A stretch of DNA of 64,000 nt from Sphingorhabdus_B arenilitoris (GTDB taxonomy: Bacteria > Pseudomonadota > Alphaproteobacteria > Sphingomonadales > Sphingomonadaceae): positions 868,001-932,000 of the forward strand of contig NZ_JBHSDH010000013.1 of the NCBI RefSeq assembly GCF_042651485.1, read 5' to 3'. Positions within the stretch are counted from its first letter, which is position 1. Every line of letters begins with the position of its first letter. Shown in pieces: positions 44,451 through 53,987 of the stretch. The notes under the pieces are model-generated. The model did not search any database. It had not been told where the DNA came from and saw only the letters and a list, made by a program, of their open reading frames with translations. The translations under genes and the position numbers were made by a program.

Positions 44451-46971
44451 ACTTCATGCCCACTTCCAAACCCAATCGCTGCCGCGCGCCCGGGGAGATG
44501 AATGATCCGCCAAATTCTATCGCTGGGATCACCTCATTCAAATATTTCCGGTCGAGGAGATTATCGGCAAAGGCCGTGATCGACCAACGTTCACTTTCGA
44601 GCCCGAAGCGCAGGTCCAGAACGCCAAATGCCTCACGCCTCGTTATCGAAAAATCGGCATCGCCAACAAAGGCGGGGGGCGGGCCGGGCAAAGCGGAAAT
44701 GGGCAATAGTCCGCTGAACAAAGTGGGTGACGTATTATTTTGAACCGTGTGGAACCAAGTGGGCCCGGTTATGCGGTAATCGGCGCGCATCACCAGGTCA
44801 AAGCTGCTGGCAATCGGGGCGACAATCTGTGTGCCCAAATTGATCGTATAGTCGGCGGTGTAAGGCGATTTATTCCCCACAGTCTGCGGGCGGGATGAAT
44901 TTGCTTTAATCTCGCTTTCGGTCACATTGACTGAACCGAAAATGGTCCAGCCATCGACGATTTTGGCATTGGCGTTCATCTCCAAGCCATAAAGCTCTAC
45001 ATCATCAATATTGGATACCACGCGGAGCAAGCCAAAGCTGCCGACGAAAAATTCGAAAAATTGCATATCGTCAACCTTGGTATAATATCCGGCCAAGTCG
45101 AATGTTATGCGGTTGTCGAGCAGCGCGCCTTTCACGCCCGCTTCAAATGCGCTGGACCTCTCTTTGCGGAAATTATCCTCGATCAGGACATTGGTGCCAA
45201 TGAATTGGTTGAAATTCTGATCAATGATTGCGGCTGAACCCTGATTGTTGAAACCGCCCGATTTGAAACCAATGCCCCAGTTGGCGTAAAGATTTATGTC
45301 ATCTGCCACTTCATAACGCGCCGATATTTTTGGCTGCAATTGTTTGAAAGTCTGATTTTGATCGGCAATTGGGCCAAAGGCTTGACCGGGATTGATTGGG
45401 CCTCCGCTGAACGGATCGTTCGCGGTGGGCACCAAATTGGTCACCGATCGGTCCTCAATATCATAACGCAGCGCGACGCCGATATCGAAACGATCGCCAA
45501 CCTCATAATCGATCGAACCGAAAACCGCATAGACATTGGTGTTGAAATTATCCGAAAACAGCTGCGATGTGGGGTTGCTACTGCTGGCATCGTTGAATAA
45601 TTGCCTGCTAACGCCCTGCCCCAGATCTGCACCGATGCTGACGCCGACATTGCGGTCTATATTTAGGAAATAGCCGCCAATTTGCCAATCAAGCGGACCA
45701 TCGCCATTGGATGCCAGCCGAATTTCCCCGCTAATGTCGCGTTGCTGCCGGATTTGCAGCTGTGTGCCGTCACAAGTTGTCGGACTATAAGGGCCAAAGG
45801 TCGAACCATTTGCCGGATCAAATAAGAATGGCACAGGCGTTGCGCCCACAAAACCCGGCTGGTTCACCGGAAAACCCGTTAGCGCTGCGGTGGTTGTAAA
45901 ACAGCTATTTGACACTGCCACCGATGCGGGGGTTGTGCCGGGGAAAGTGAAGCGGGCAAAATCGGCGGATGTACCATCGGCGGTTAAAGCCTGATCCACG
46001 TCGCTATACAGCGCCCAAGCGGTAAGCGTCATATTTTCGAAATCATGGGTGATCTTTGCCGATGCTTCGAACGTCTGCTGATCATTGGTCGGCCGGATAT
46101 TGGAATAATAGCGAAACGGATGATCGTTCACATCTTCGAAAAAGGCTGGATTCACGCCGGCAAAATTCGGCAGGTGGAACGCGGCATTAAAGTTGATGGA
46201 TGCACCGGTCAGGTCGGCATAACGCGCCTTCAGATCCAGCTCCGTATCGTCACCCAACCGCGCAACAAACCGGCCGTCAACCGACCATGTTTCCTGATCA
46301 TCAACGACTTTCCGATTACCAAGGAAAATGTTGCGAAAAAACCCGTCGCTCGTGCTGTAGGCGCCCGAAAGAACGATGCCCGCATTTTCTCCAACCGGGG
46401 CGGACACATAAGCAGAGCCGCGATAGGTATTATCCTGCGCCGCGCTAAACTGCGCTCCGCCTTCGAAATCGTTGCCGGGTTTCAATGTCTGAATCACGAT
46501 TGCACCAGCGGCGGCGTTTCGGCCATATAACGCGCCTTGCGGGCCTTTTAATATTTCCACCTGCCGCAAAGTTCCCTGATCTTGGTTCAGCTGCGCCGTG
46601 TTGGTTTTCAAAATACCGTCGACCACCAATGCGACCGAACTTTCCGCATCGCGCGCGCCGTTTATGCCGCGAATATTGATTTGCGTGTCACCTGCCTCTG
46701 CGGTGCCGGTTACGATAGTGACGCCGGGCGTTAACTGCACAAATTCATCGGCTTTTGTCACGCCGGTGCGCTCTAAATCCGCTGCGCTAAATACCGTTAC
46801 TGATGCCGGAACCTCGGCCAGCAGTTCATTCTGCCGCCGCGCGGTGACCACGATAACGTCGCTCTGACCCTCATCTGCGGTGGTTTCGGCCTCGGACCGC
46901 GCCCATGCCATGCTTGGTGACAGCGATGCCGCTGCGATGCCGGTCAACAATATATATTTGGTCATGCGCAT
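44446..46971 (-). CDS. TonB-dependent receptor (3) of the GntR-controlled catabolic island
   Basis: An 841-residue receptor with signal peptide (ending MAWA), DVIVVTARRQNELLAEVPASV, plug motif VEILKGPQGALYGRNAAAG and terminal GMKF. It is divergent from the GntR-type regulator and shares the intergenic region containing the operator palindrome. The plug type is that of the large sphingomonad receptor family used for aromatic, terpenoid and amide substrates. I infer that it imports the compound degraded by the adjacent enzymes. Confidence 0.93.
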   Translation of the reverse strand: MRMTKYILLTGIAAASLSPSMAWARSEAETTADEGQSDVIVVTARRQNELLAEVPASVTVFSAADLERTGVTKADEFVQLTPGVTIVTGTAEAGDTQINIRGINGARDAESSVALVVDGILKTNTAQLNQDQGTLRQVEILKGPQGALYGRNAAAGAIVIQTLKPGNDFEGGAQFSAAQDNTYRGSAYVSAPVGENAGIVLSGAYSTSDGFFRNIFLGNRKVVDDQETWSVDGRFVARLGDDTELDLKARYADLTGASINFNAAFHLPNFAGVNPAFFEDVNDHPFRYYSNIRPTNDQQTFEASAKITHDFENMTLTAWALYSDVDQALTADGTSADFARFTFPGTTPASVAVSNSCFTTTAALTGFPVNQPGFVGATPVPFLFDPANGSTFGPYSPTTCDGTQLQIRQQRDISGEIRLASNGDGPLDWQIGGYFLNIDRNVGVSIGADLGQGVSRQLFNDASSSNPTSQLFSDNFNTNVYAVFGSIDYEVGDRFDIGVALRYDIEDRSVTNLVPTANDPFSGGPINPGQAFGPIADQNQTFKQLQPKISARYEVADDINLYANWGIGFKSGGFNNQGSAAIIDQNFNQFIGTNVLIEDNFRKERSSAFEAGVKGALLDNRITFDLAGYYTKVDDMQFFEFFVGSFGLLRVVSNIDDVELYGLEMNANAKIVDGWTIFGSVNVTESEIKANSSRPQTVGNKSPYTADYTINLGTQIVAPIASSFDLVMRADYRITGPTWFHTVQNNTSPTLFSGLLPISALPGPPPAFVGDADFSITRREAFGVLDLRFGLESERWSITAFADNLLDRKYLNEVIPAIEFGGSFISPGARQRLGLEVGMKF

Positions 46972-47142
46972 GAAAACTCTCCCTATGTATATTTCTCAGC
47001 ATAAAAAGCGCCAACGGTATCTCATCGCCTTCCCGCTTCCCGTTCCTCTCGCTTTTTCATTGGGCAGCACCGGGACTATCGCGGTATCAACCAATGTTTT
47101 TCGTCAATTTTATCCAAGCATCTATTGCGCTTTCTCATAATT

Positions 47143-47154
47143 ATTGTATACAAT
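47143..47154. promoter_or_regulatory. operator palindrome ATTGTATACAAT (GntR/FadR-type site)
   Basis: A perfect 12-base palindrome ATTGTATACAAT lies 33 bases ahead of the GntR-type regulator start and 172 bases ahead of the receptor start. The same TTGTATACAA core recurs at 47868-47877, ahead of the lyase gene. TNGTNNNACNA-type palindromes are typical for FadR-subfamily regulators. Confidence 0.75.
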
Positions 47155-47186
47155 TTAGAAAAGGTCAATAGGGATATAGAGACGGC

Positions 47187-47855
47187 ATGACTAAGGCTTC
47201 GGAACGTGCCTATGGCCATATTCGCACGATGGTTCTGTCGGGCGAGTTAAAGCCGGGCGATCAAATTATCGAAGAACAACTCGCCGAAATTTGCGGCGTA
47301 TCGCGGACGCCGGTGCGTGAGGCGTTGCGCCGTCTCGAGTCAGAAAAATTTATATATCGTAGCGATTCAAAACGCAGCTATGTATCGCAATGGACGGTCG
47401 AAGATGTCGAGGATGCTTTTGAATTGCGTTCGATGCTGGAGGCTTATGCGGCCAAAAGAGCAGCAACGCGGCTGACCGAAGAAAAACTGAATAAATTGCG
47501 GTACCATAACCGGAAAATTGAAGCTGCAATCCAGCAAACACCGCCGGATGTTCCAACCTTTTTGGAGCATAATCGGATGCTGCACGAAATTATTCTGGCG
47601 GCCGCCGATTCCCCTGCATTATCGGCCATGCTGCCGCAAATTGTAGAGCAACCCGTGGTTTTGCGCACTGCGCTGCATTACGATCTCGAGAACCTGCAGC
47701 GTTCCCATCATGAACATGCAGAGCTGCTCGCGGCCTTTGATCGGCGCGATGGGGATTGGGCGGCGTCGATAATGACCGGCCATATTCGCCGTGCCTTTCA
47801 CGCCTATAGCGACGCGCATGACCGCGATCGGCAGGAAAATCGTGATGCAGCTTGA
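47187..47855 (+). CDS. GntR-family transcriptional regulator (FadR subfamily)
   Basis: A 222-residue regulator. The winged HTH reads EEQLAEICGVSRTPVREALRRLES, and the C-terminal FCD-type helical effector domain has EHNRMLHEIILAAADSPAL with histidines and Asp that bind metal or ligand. The FCD subfamily responds to carboxylates. It is divergent from TonB receptor 3 and upstream of the enzyme operon, so it most likely represses both until an inducer is present. Confidence 0.92.
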   Translation: MTKASERAYGHIRTMVLSGELKPGDQIIEEQLAEICGVSRTPVREALRRLESEKFIYRSDSKRSYVSQWTVEDVEDAFELRSMLEAYAAKRAATRLTEEKLNKLRYHNRKIEAAIQQTPPDVPTFLEHNRMLHEIILAAADSPALSAMLPQIVEQPVVLRTALHYDLENLQRSHHEHAELLAAFDRRDGDWAASIMTGHIRRAFHAYSDAHDRDRQENRDAA

Positions 47856-47867
47856 TTTTTGTTCTTT

Positions 47868-47877
47868 TTGTATACAA
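47868..47877. promoter_or_regulatory. second operator palindrome TTGTATACAA
   Basis: A perfect 10-base palindrome 13 to 20 bases after the regulator stop and 10 bases before the ATG of the lyase gene. It matches the core of the site at 47143-47154. A site this close to the start codon would block transcription or translation initiation of the enzyme operon. Confidence 0.75.
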
Positions 47878-47887
47878 TATTGAGATT

Positions 47888-48814
47888 ATGACTGATATTT
47901 CTGCCATTGAATTCGTCGAAGTTGGACCGCGCGATGGCCTGCAAAATGAACCTGTTTTGATAAAGACGGTCGATAAATTGGATCTCATCGAACGGGCTAT
48001 CGCTGCGGGCATCAAAAGGATAGAAGTCGCCAGCTTCGTTAATCCAAAAAAAGTCCCGCAAATGGCAGATGCGGAGGCCGTGTGTGGCGGCCTAACCCCC
48101 TATACAGATGTGACCTATATCGGGTTGGTCCTGAACCAGCGCGGAGCCGAGCGGGCGTTGGCCGCGCAAGGGGTCAACCAACTCGGCGCGGTCTGCGTCG
48201 CAACCGACAGTTTCGCGATGGCCAATCAGGGTCAAAGCAGCGATGATTCTGTCGCAATTGCCAAAGAAATTATCACGTCGGCTCGGCAAAGTGGAAAAAC
48301 AGCGCAGGTTACTATCGCCGCGAGCTTTGGCTGCCCGTTTGAAGGCGAAGTTGATGAACGGCGGGTAATTGATATGGCAGCAAACCTGGCACAGGCCGGC
48401 CCCTGCGAAATTGCGCTGGCCGACACGATCGGCGTGGCCAACCCCGCGCATGTCGCCCGGCTGGTATCCGCAGTCAGTGTAGCCATTGCGCCGCTGCCTG
48501 TGCGGGTTCATTTCCACAATACGCGCGGCACCGGCCTTGCCAATGTATGGGCGGCAATTGGTGCAGGAGCGCATATCATTGACGGGTCGATTGGCGGTCT
48601 TGGCGGATGTCCTTTTGCGCCGGGCGCAGCGGGTAATGTCGCGACCGAGGATGTCATCTATATGCTCGAACGGGCGGGAATCGCTACCGGACTTGATCTG
48701 GATAAACTGATTGAAACCGCAGGCTGGCTGTCGGCAAAAATGGGCAAGAACATGCCCTCGATGCTAAGCAAAGCGGGCGGATTTCCCAAAGCGAAGCCAG
48801 CCAAAGCAGCTTAG
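47888..48814 (+). CDS. hydroxymethylglutaryl-CoA lyase family protein
   Basis: A 308-residue HMGL-like TIM-barrel enzyme. The start segment EFVEVGPRDGLQNEP includes the catalytic Arg-Asp, HFHNTRGTGLANVWAA gives metal-binding histidines, and GGLGGCPFAPGAAGNVATED carries the flexible-loop active-site cysteine. It cleaves a 3-hydroxy-3-methylacyl-CoA to acetyl-CoA or acetoacetate plus a partner. The frame opens at 47852 inside the operator; the ATG at 47888 gives the family start. First gene of a five-gene operon. Confidence 0.9.
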   Translation: MTDISAIEFVEVGPRDGLQNEPVLIKTVDKLDLIERAIAAGIKRIEVASFVNPKKVPQMADAEAVCGGLTPYTDVTYIGLVLNQRGAERALAAQGVNQLGAVCVATDSFAMANQGQSSDDSVAIAKEIITSARQSGKTAQVTIAASFGCPFEGEVDERRVIDMAANLAQAGPCEIALADTIGVANPAHVARLVSAVSVAIAPLPVRVHFHNTRGTGLANVWAAIGAGAHIIDGSIGGLGGCPFAPGAAGNVATEDVIYMLERAGIATGLDLDKLIETAGWLSAKMGKNMPSMLSKAGGFPKAKPAKAA

Positions 48815-48841
48815 CGGGCCTATTATCGAAGGAGACATACA

Positions 48842-50890
48842 TTGAGCTATCGTTTGGGTGTTGATGTTGGCGGGACATTTACCGATCTGTTGCTGTTCAA
48901 CGAGGAAAGCGGGGCGTTCTGGCGGCATAAAACACCGTCAACGCCGCAGGATAGCTCGCTGGGCATTTTGAACGGCGTAGAGGTTGTTTGCCGCGAGGCA
49001 GGTGTTTCCTTATCCGAGGTTGATTATTTCCTCCACGGAACAACAGTTGCCACCAACGCCGTGCTGGAGGGCAAAGGCGCACGCGTCGGTTTGATAGTGA
49101 CAGAGGGCTACCGCGACATCATGCAAATTGCACGCAGCTTTGTGCCTGGTGGTCTGGCCGCCTGGATCATATGGCCCAAACCACAGCCACTTGCGGCGCT
49201 TGAGGATACCATAGCGGTCAAAGGCCGGATGGATGCCGATGGCAATGAAGTGCGGCCAATCGATGAGGATGAAATTCGGGCAGCGTTGGAGCAGTTGAAA
49301 TTGCAAGGGGTGGAGGCGATCACCGTATCGCTAATCAACGCATATGTCAGCGGCGCGCATGAAAAACGAATTGGTGAGATCGCAGCTGAAGTGATGCCCG
49401 GCGTCCCAGTGTCACTAAGCCACGAAGTATTACCGGAAATGCAGGAATATGAACGCACATTATCGACCGTTGCCAACGCGTCGGTGCGCCCGGTTGTGAG
49501 CCGTTATGTCAGCAATCTTCGCGGTCAGCTGGAACAAGGCGGGCTGACCGGCAAGTTAAGCCTGCTCCGCTCTGATGGCGGCCTTATGTCGTCTCAAAAA
49601 GCGGAGGAACATCCGGTCAATATCCTGATGTCAGGTCCAGCAGGCGGAGTGACGGGTGCATTATGGGTTGCGAAAAATGCGGGACTTAAAAACATCCTTA
49701 CCCTTGATGTTGGCGGCACGTCCACCGACGTCGCCCTGATCGAAAATCTGGAGCCGAGACGGCAGCGCACGACCGAAGTCGGACATTTATCGGTCCGCGC
49801 CTCCGCGCTTGATGTAAAAACGGTGGGCGCAGGCGGTGGTTCGATTGCCTATGTCCCGGAGCTAACCGGGGCCCTGCGGGTTGGGCCGCAAAGCGCAGGT
49901 GCAGTTCCCGGCCCGGTGGCTTATGGCAAAGGCGGCACGGAACCTACCGTCACGGACGCCAATGTTGTTCTGGGTTATCTGCCGGAAAATCTGCTCGGCG
50001 GCTCGTTCAACCTCGACCGGGAGGGCGCGAAGAAATCTGTGCAGAAAATTGCCGATGCGCTGGGCGTTGATTTGATGGCGGCCGCGCGCGGGATCATCGA
50101 TATTGTGAATGAAAATATGTTCGGCGCGCTGCGGATGATAAGCGTGCAACAAGGATATGATCCGCGGCATTTCGCGCTGATGGGATTTGGCGGCGCTGGC
50201 CCGCTGCACGTAAATGCGGTTGCAAAGCTGATGGGCAGCTGGCCCGCGGTGTCGCCTGTTTCCCCTGGTGTATTATGCGCTTTGGGTGATGCCACCACCA
50301 GGATGAGAACCGAAACAGCGCGCAGCTATTCAAAGCTGGAGACGCAAACCAGCGTGCCGGATTTGATTGCGTTGCTGACCGAAATGGAAGCGCAAGTGCG
50401 GGGCGAGCTATTGGCGGACGGCGTCGCACAGGACAAGATTGAGAGCCAATTCGAAGTGGACGTGCGCTATTCGGGGCAAGCATTTGAGGTGCCAATGCCC
50501 GTCACCATTGCTATGCTGGAAAAAGACGGCCTAGGCGCGCTGATCCAGCGGTTCGACGAAGAGCATGAGCGGCTATTCACCTTTACGATGGATACCCCGC
50601 ATGAAATCGTCAACCTGCGTGCCGTTGCAATGGGTCAGGCGCTGAACCTGCCAGCCGCTGAATTGGCGAAGGGTAATGGCGATCCGACCTCCGCCAAAAT
50701 GCGTGACCATAAATTATGGATGAACGGGCGGGAACAAGATGCGGTTATTTATGATCGCAACAAGTTGAAACAGGGCGATATCATCGCTGGCCCCGCCATC
50801 ATTGTCGAAATGGATTCGACCACCCTGATCGAAAGTGATTGTATCGCCACCGTAGATGCAGTCGGCAACATCCTCATCAACCCGGCGTAA
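48842..50890 (+). CDS. hydantoinase/oxoprolinase A subunit (HyuA-like)
   Basis: A 682-residue ATP-dependent amidohydrolase subunit. It begins GVDVGGTFTDLLLFNEESG (ATPase phosphate-1 motif), has HGTTVATNAVLEGKGA and the central LTLDVGGTSTDVALIE, and ends with the Val/Ile-rich hydantoinase A C-terminal domain. AAGGAG ahead of a TTG start codon (48842) supports the start. Relatives act on N-methylhydantoin, 5-oxoproline, caprolactam or, with extra subunits, acetone and acetophenone. The start is TTG, not ATG. Confidence 0.92.
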   Translation: MSYRLGVDVGGTFTDLLLFNEESGAFWRHKTPSTPQDSSLGILNGVEVVCREAGVSLSEVDYFLHGTTVATNAVLEGKGARVGLIVTEGYRDIMQIARSFVPGGLAAWIIWPKPQPLAALEDTIAVKGRMDADGNEVRPIDEDEIRAALEQLKLQGVEAITVSLINAYVSGAHEKRIGEIAAEVMPGVPVSLSHEVLPEMQEYERTLSTVANASVRPVVSRYVSNLRGQLEQGGLTGKLSLLRSDGGLMSSQKAEEHPVNILMSGPAGGVTGALWVAKNAGLKNILTLDVGGTSTDVALIENLEPRRQRTTEVGHLSVRASALDVKTVGAGGGSIAYVPELTGALRVGPQSAGAVPGPVAYGKGGTEPTVTDANVVLGYLPENLLGGSFNLDREGAKKSVQKIADALGVDLMAAARGIIDIVNENMFGALRMISVQQGYDPRHFALMGFGGAGPLHVNAVAKLMGSWPAVSPVSPGVLCALGDATTRMRTETARSYSKLETQTSVPDLIALLTEMEAQVRGELLADGVAQDKIESQFEVDVRYSGQAFEVPMPVTIAMLEKDGLGALIQRFDEEHERLFTFTMDTPHEIVNLRAVAMGQALNLPAAELAKGNGDPTSAKMRDHKLWMNGREQDAVIYDRNKLKQGDIIAGPAIIVEMDSTTLIESDCIATVDAVGNILINPA

Positions 50891-50901
50891 GGAACAAGAC
50901 C

Positions 50902-52788
50902 ATGCCAGCAACCATCGTCGAAACCAACAAAACGCCCTTCAAATCGGTTGAGCTTGATCCGGTCACGCTCGACATTATCGAAAATGCCTTGCGCAATGCC
51001 CGCATCGAAATGGACGCGACATTGGTGCGCACCGCCATGTCACCGGGCATTCGGGAACAGGGCGACGCCTTCCCCTTGATCGCCGACCATAATGGCAAAA
51101 TGATCGTGGGGCAGTTTGGCAGTTTTATTGACGGCTTTCTGAGGCAGTTTGATGGGACATTGGAGGATGGCGACATGATTTTCCTGTCCGATCCGTATAG
51201 CTGTGAAGGCGCGATCAGTCATAATAACGACTGGCTGGTGCTGCTGCCCGTGTTTAAGGACGGCCGCCTGCTGGCCTATACCGCAATGTTTGGGCATCAA
51301 TCGGATATCGGCGGCAAAGTCGTGGGTTCTATGCCGATCGATGCCAAATCCATCTTTGAAGAGGGCGTGCGTATTCCGCCGGTAAAAATCTGGCGCAAGG
51401 GCGAATATAACGATGACCTGATGAAGCTGGTCATGCACCAGACACGCAAACCCGATTGGTGCCAGGCCGATCTAAACGCGCTCATTGCCTCTTGCCGGGT
51501 CGCCGCGCGCCGGGTGATTGAAATGGCCGACCGTTTTGGCGACGATATCTATGTATCGGCCACACAAATGCTACTGCAACGCAACCACCGCGCGATGAAG
51601 GCATTGATTGCCATGGCAATTGCCGAAGCCCCGGTCAGTTTTGAAGATTATGTTTGCGATGACGGCCTTGGTTATGGGCCCTATAAAATCAAATGCACCA
51701 TGTGGCGCGACGGTGACAAAGTCATCCTGGATTTCGATGGTACTGACCCGCAAAGCGCGGCATCGATCAATTTCTACCTGAACGAAAATATGTTCAAAAT
51801 GTTTTTCGGCATTTACATGATCATGGTTTTCGATCCGCAGATATTATTCAATGACGGGTTTTACGACCTGATCGATGTCCGTATTCCCGAAGGCAGTTTG
51901 CTGAAACCAAAATTCCCCGCCGCACTGTCGGGGCGTACCCATGCACTCGGCCGGATATTCGACATATTGGGCGGCCTTTTGGGACAGAAGACGCCCGAAT
52001 TCCTGAACGCCGCAGGGTTTAGTTCCAGCCCCCATCTATTCTATTCGGGCAATGACAATCGCGCTGGCAAAGGCGGCGAATGGTTCCAGCTATTCCAAAT
52101 CGGCTTTGGCGGCATACCGGGACGCCCATTGGGCGATGGCCCCGACGGTCATTCGCTGTGGCCCGGTTTTACAAATGTGCCCAATGAGTTTTTGGAACGC
52201 TATTTCCCGCTGCGCATCGAACGATATGAAACCGAACCGGATTCGGGTGGTGCGGGCCTACATAGGGGCGGCAATGGCATTCATATGACATATCACTTCC
52301 TCGCCGATGGAACCGTGTCCATCCATGACGACCGCTGGTTCGTTCCGCCTTGGGGCGTCAACGGCGGTCTGCCCGGAAAAAGGGCCAGAAAACTGCTCGT
52401 CCGAACCGATGGCAGCGAGCAAATCGTTGGCAACAAGCAAGAGGATATTGAGGTCAGAACAGGTGATGAGTTGCATTATATCACTTGGGGTGGCGGCGGC
52501 TGGGGCGACCCGCTGGAACGTGATCCGGCATTGGTTGTAAAGGAGATAACCCAAGGACTGGTGACGCCCACAGGCGCGCTGGATTATGGCGTCGTGGTCA
52601 GCAGTGATGCTGAGGTCGACACTGCGGCAACCGAAAAACTGCGCGGCGAAATGAAGGCGGTCAGAGGTGAACTCAAACTGTTTGACTATGGTCCATCCAT
52701 TGAAGAGCTGCGCGCCAATTGTGAGGCCGAAACCGGACTGCCTGCACCAAGGCAGCCCGTTTGGAACATCTCAGAGGCCGCTGAATAA
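50902..52788 (+). CDS. hydantoinase/oxoprolinase B subunit (HyuB-like)
   Basis: A 628-residue partner of the A subunit. SPGIREQGDAFPLIADHNG and SDPYSCEGAISHNNDW are B-subunit signatures, and GGAGLHRGGNGI lies near the C-terminus. The ATG at 50902 follows TAAGGAAC; the frame opens at 50839 within the A subunit. Together with HyuA it hydrolyses cyclic amides in an ATP-dependent way. Its stop overlaps the CoA-transferase start by one base (TAATG). Confidence 0.93.
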   Translation: MPATIVETNKTPFKSVELDPVTLDIIENALRNARIEMDATLVRTAMSPGIREQGDAFPLIADHNGKMIVGQFGSFIDGFLRQFDGTLEDGDMIFLSDPYSCEGAISHNNDWLVLLPVFKDGRLLAYTAMFGHQSDIGGKVVGSMPIDAKSIFEEGVRIPPVKIWRKGEYNDDLMKLVMHQTRKPDWCQADLNALIASCRVAARRVIEMADRFGDDIYVSATQMLLQRNHRAMKALIAMAIAEAPVSFEDYVCDDGLGYGPYKIKCTMWRDGDKVILDFDGTDPQSAASINFYLNENMFKMFFGIYMIMVFDPQILFNDGFYDLIDVRIPEGSLLKPKFPAALSGRTHALGRIFDILGGLLGQKTPEFLNAAGFSSSPHLFYSGNDNRAGKGGEWFQLFQIGFGGIPGRPLGDGPDGHSLWPGFTNVPNEFLERYFPLRIERYETEPDSGGAGLHRGGNGIHMTYHFLADGTVSIHDDRWFVPPWGVNGGLPGKRARKLLVRTDGSEQIVGNKQEDIEVRTGDELHYITWGGGGWGDPLERDPALVVKEITQGLVTPTGALDYGVVVSSDAEVDTAATEKLRGEMKAVRGELKLFDYGPSIEELRANCEAETGLPAPRQPVWNISEAAE

Positions 52789-53987
52789 TGGGCGATAAAA
52801 CTAACCATGGCGCCCTAAACGGTTTGCGCGTGATTGAAATGGGGCAGCTTCTTGCTGGACCATTTTGCGGGCAACTGCTGGGTGATATGGGCGCTGAGGT
52901 GATCAAGGTCGAACCGCCTGGAACCGGCGACCCCATGCGGCTATGGGGTCAGGGTGAGGAAAAGGTGCAATGGGAAGTTATTGCTCGCAATAAAAAATCC
53001 GTATCGATCAATTTGCGCGTTGCCGAAGGGCAGAATCTGGCGCGCAAGCTGATTGGCACTGCCGATATATTGATCGAAAATTTTAAGCCCGGCACCATTG
53101 AAAAATGGGGGTTGTCGCCGGAAATATTGCACGGAGATAATCCCGGACTGATTATCGCCCGCATGTCCGGCTATGGCCAAACCGGTCCTTATTCATCGCG
53201 CGCCGGTTTTGGCGGCATTGGTGAAGCCATGGGTGGCTGGCGTTATATTGTCGGCGAACCAGACCGCCCGCCAAGCCGTATGGGTATTTCCATCGGCGAC
53301 ACGTTGACCGCGACATATGGCTGTATGGGCGTGCTCGCCGCGCTCCATCACCGCAGCCGGACGGGTGAGGGTCAGGTCGTCGATGCGGCTTTATATGAAA
53401 GCGTGTTGCAAGTCATGGAGGGATTGGTTCCCGAATATGACCATGGCGGGGTGATCCGAGAACGGTCTGGTTCTGTGTTAAAAGGAATTGCGCCCTCCAA
53501 TGTGTATAGCTGCGCCGACGGTGAATATATGATCGGGGCGAATAAAGACGAACTGTGGCAGCGTTTAGCCGCCGTGATGGGGCAACCAGAATTGGGGAGC
53601 GACCCAAAATATGCGACCCACATTGCGCGCGGCAAAAATCAGGCCGAGCTTGACGAATTGATCAATGATTGGACGAAAAGCCGCAGCGTGGAGGAAGTGG
53701 ACCAGTTGATGATCCAACATTCCATCCCCGCTGGCCGTGTCTACCGCGCGCCTGAAATGATCGCGGATCCGCATTTCCAAGCACGCGGCGCAATTATCGA
53801 TGTGGAAACGGAACGGTTCGGCCAGATCAAAATGCAAAATGCTTTCCCCTATCTATCGGCAACGCCCAGCGGCGTGCGCTCCCCTGCGCCATCCATAGTG
53901 GGGCAGCATAACGAAGCCGTTTACGGCGCGCTGCTTGGCCTTGATGCTGCGGAGTTGGTACAAATGGCACAAGCCGGAATAATCTGA
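52788..53987 (+). CDS. class III CoA-transferase (CaiB/BaiF family)
   Basis: A 399-residue enzyme with the family start GLRVIEMGQLLAGPFCGQLLGDMGAEVIKVE and the catalytic aspartate in VVDAALYESVLQ. It transfers CoA between carboxylic acids. Its place between hydantoinase B and the amidohydrolase, in one operon with an HMG-CoA-lyase-like enzyme, suggests that it makes the CoA thioester that the lyase later cleaves. One-base overlaps on both sides. Confidence 0.92.
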   Translation: MGDKTNHGALNGLRVIEMGQLLAGPFCGQLLGDMGAEVIKVEPPGTGDPMRLWGQGEEKVQWEVIARNKKSVSINLRVAEGQNLARKLIGTADILIENFKPGTIEKWGLSPEILHGDNPGLIIARMSGYGQTGPYSSRAGFGGIGEAMGGWRYIVGEPDRPPSRMGISIGDTLTATYGCMGVLAALHHRSRTGEGQVVDAALYESVLQVMEGLVPEYDHGGVIRERSGSVLKGIAPSNVYSCADGEYMIGANKDELWQRLAAVMGQPELGSDPKYATHIARGKNQAELDELINDWTKSRSVEEVDQLMIQHSIPAGRVYRAPEMIADPHFQARGAIIDVETERFGQIKMQNAFPYLSATPSGVRSPAPSIVGQHNEAVYGALLGLDAAELVQMAQAGII

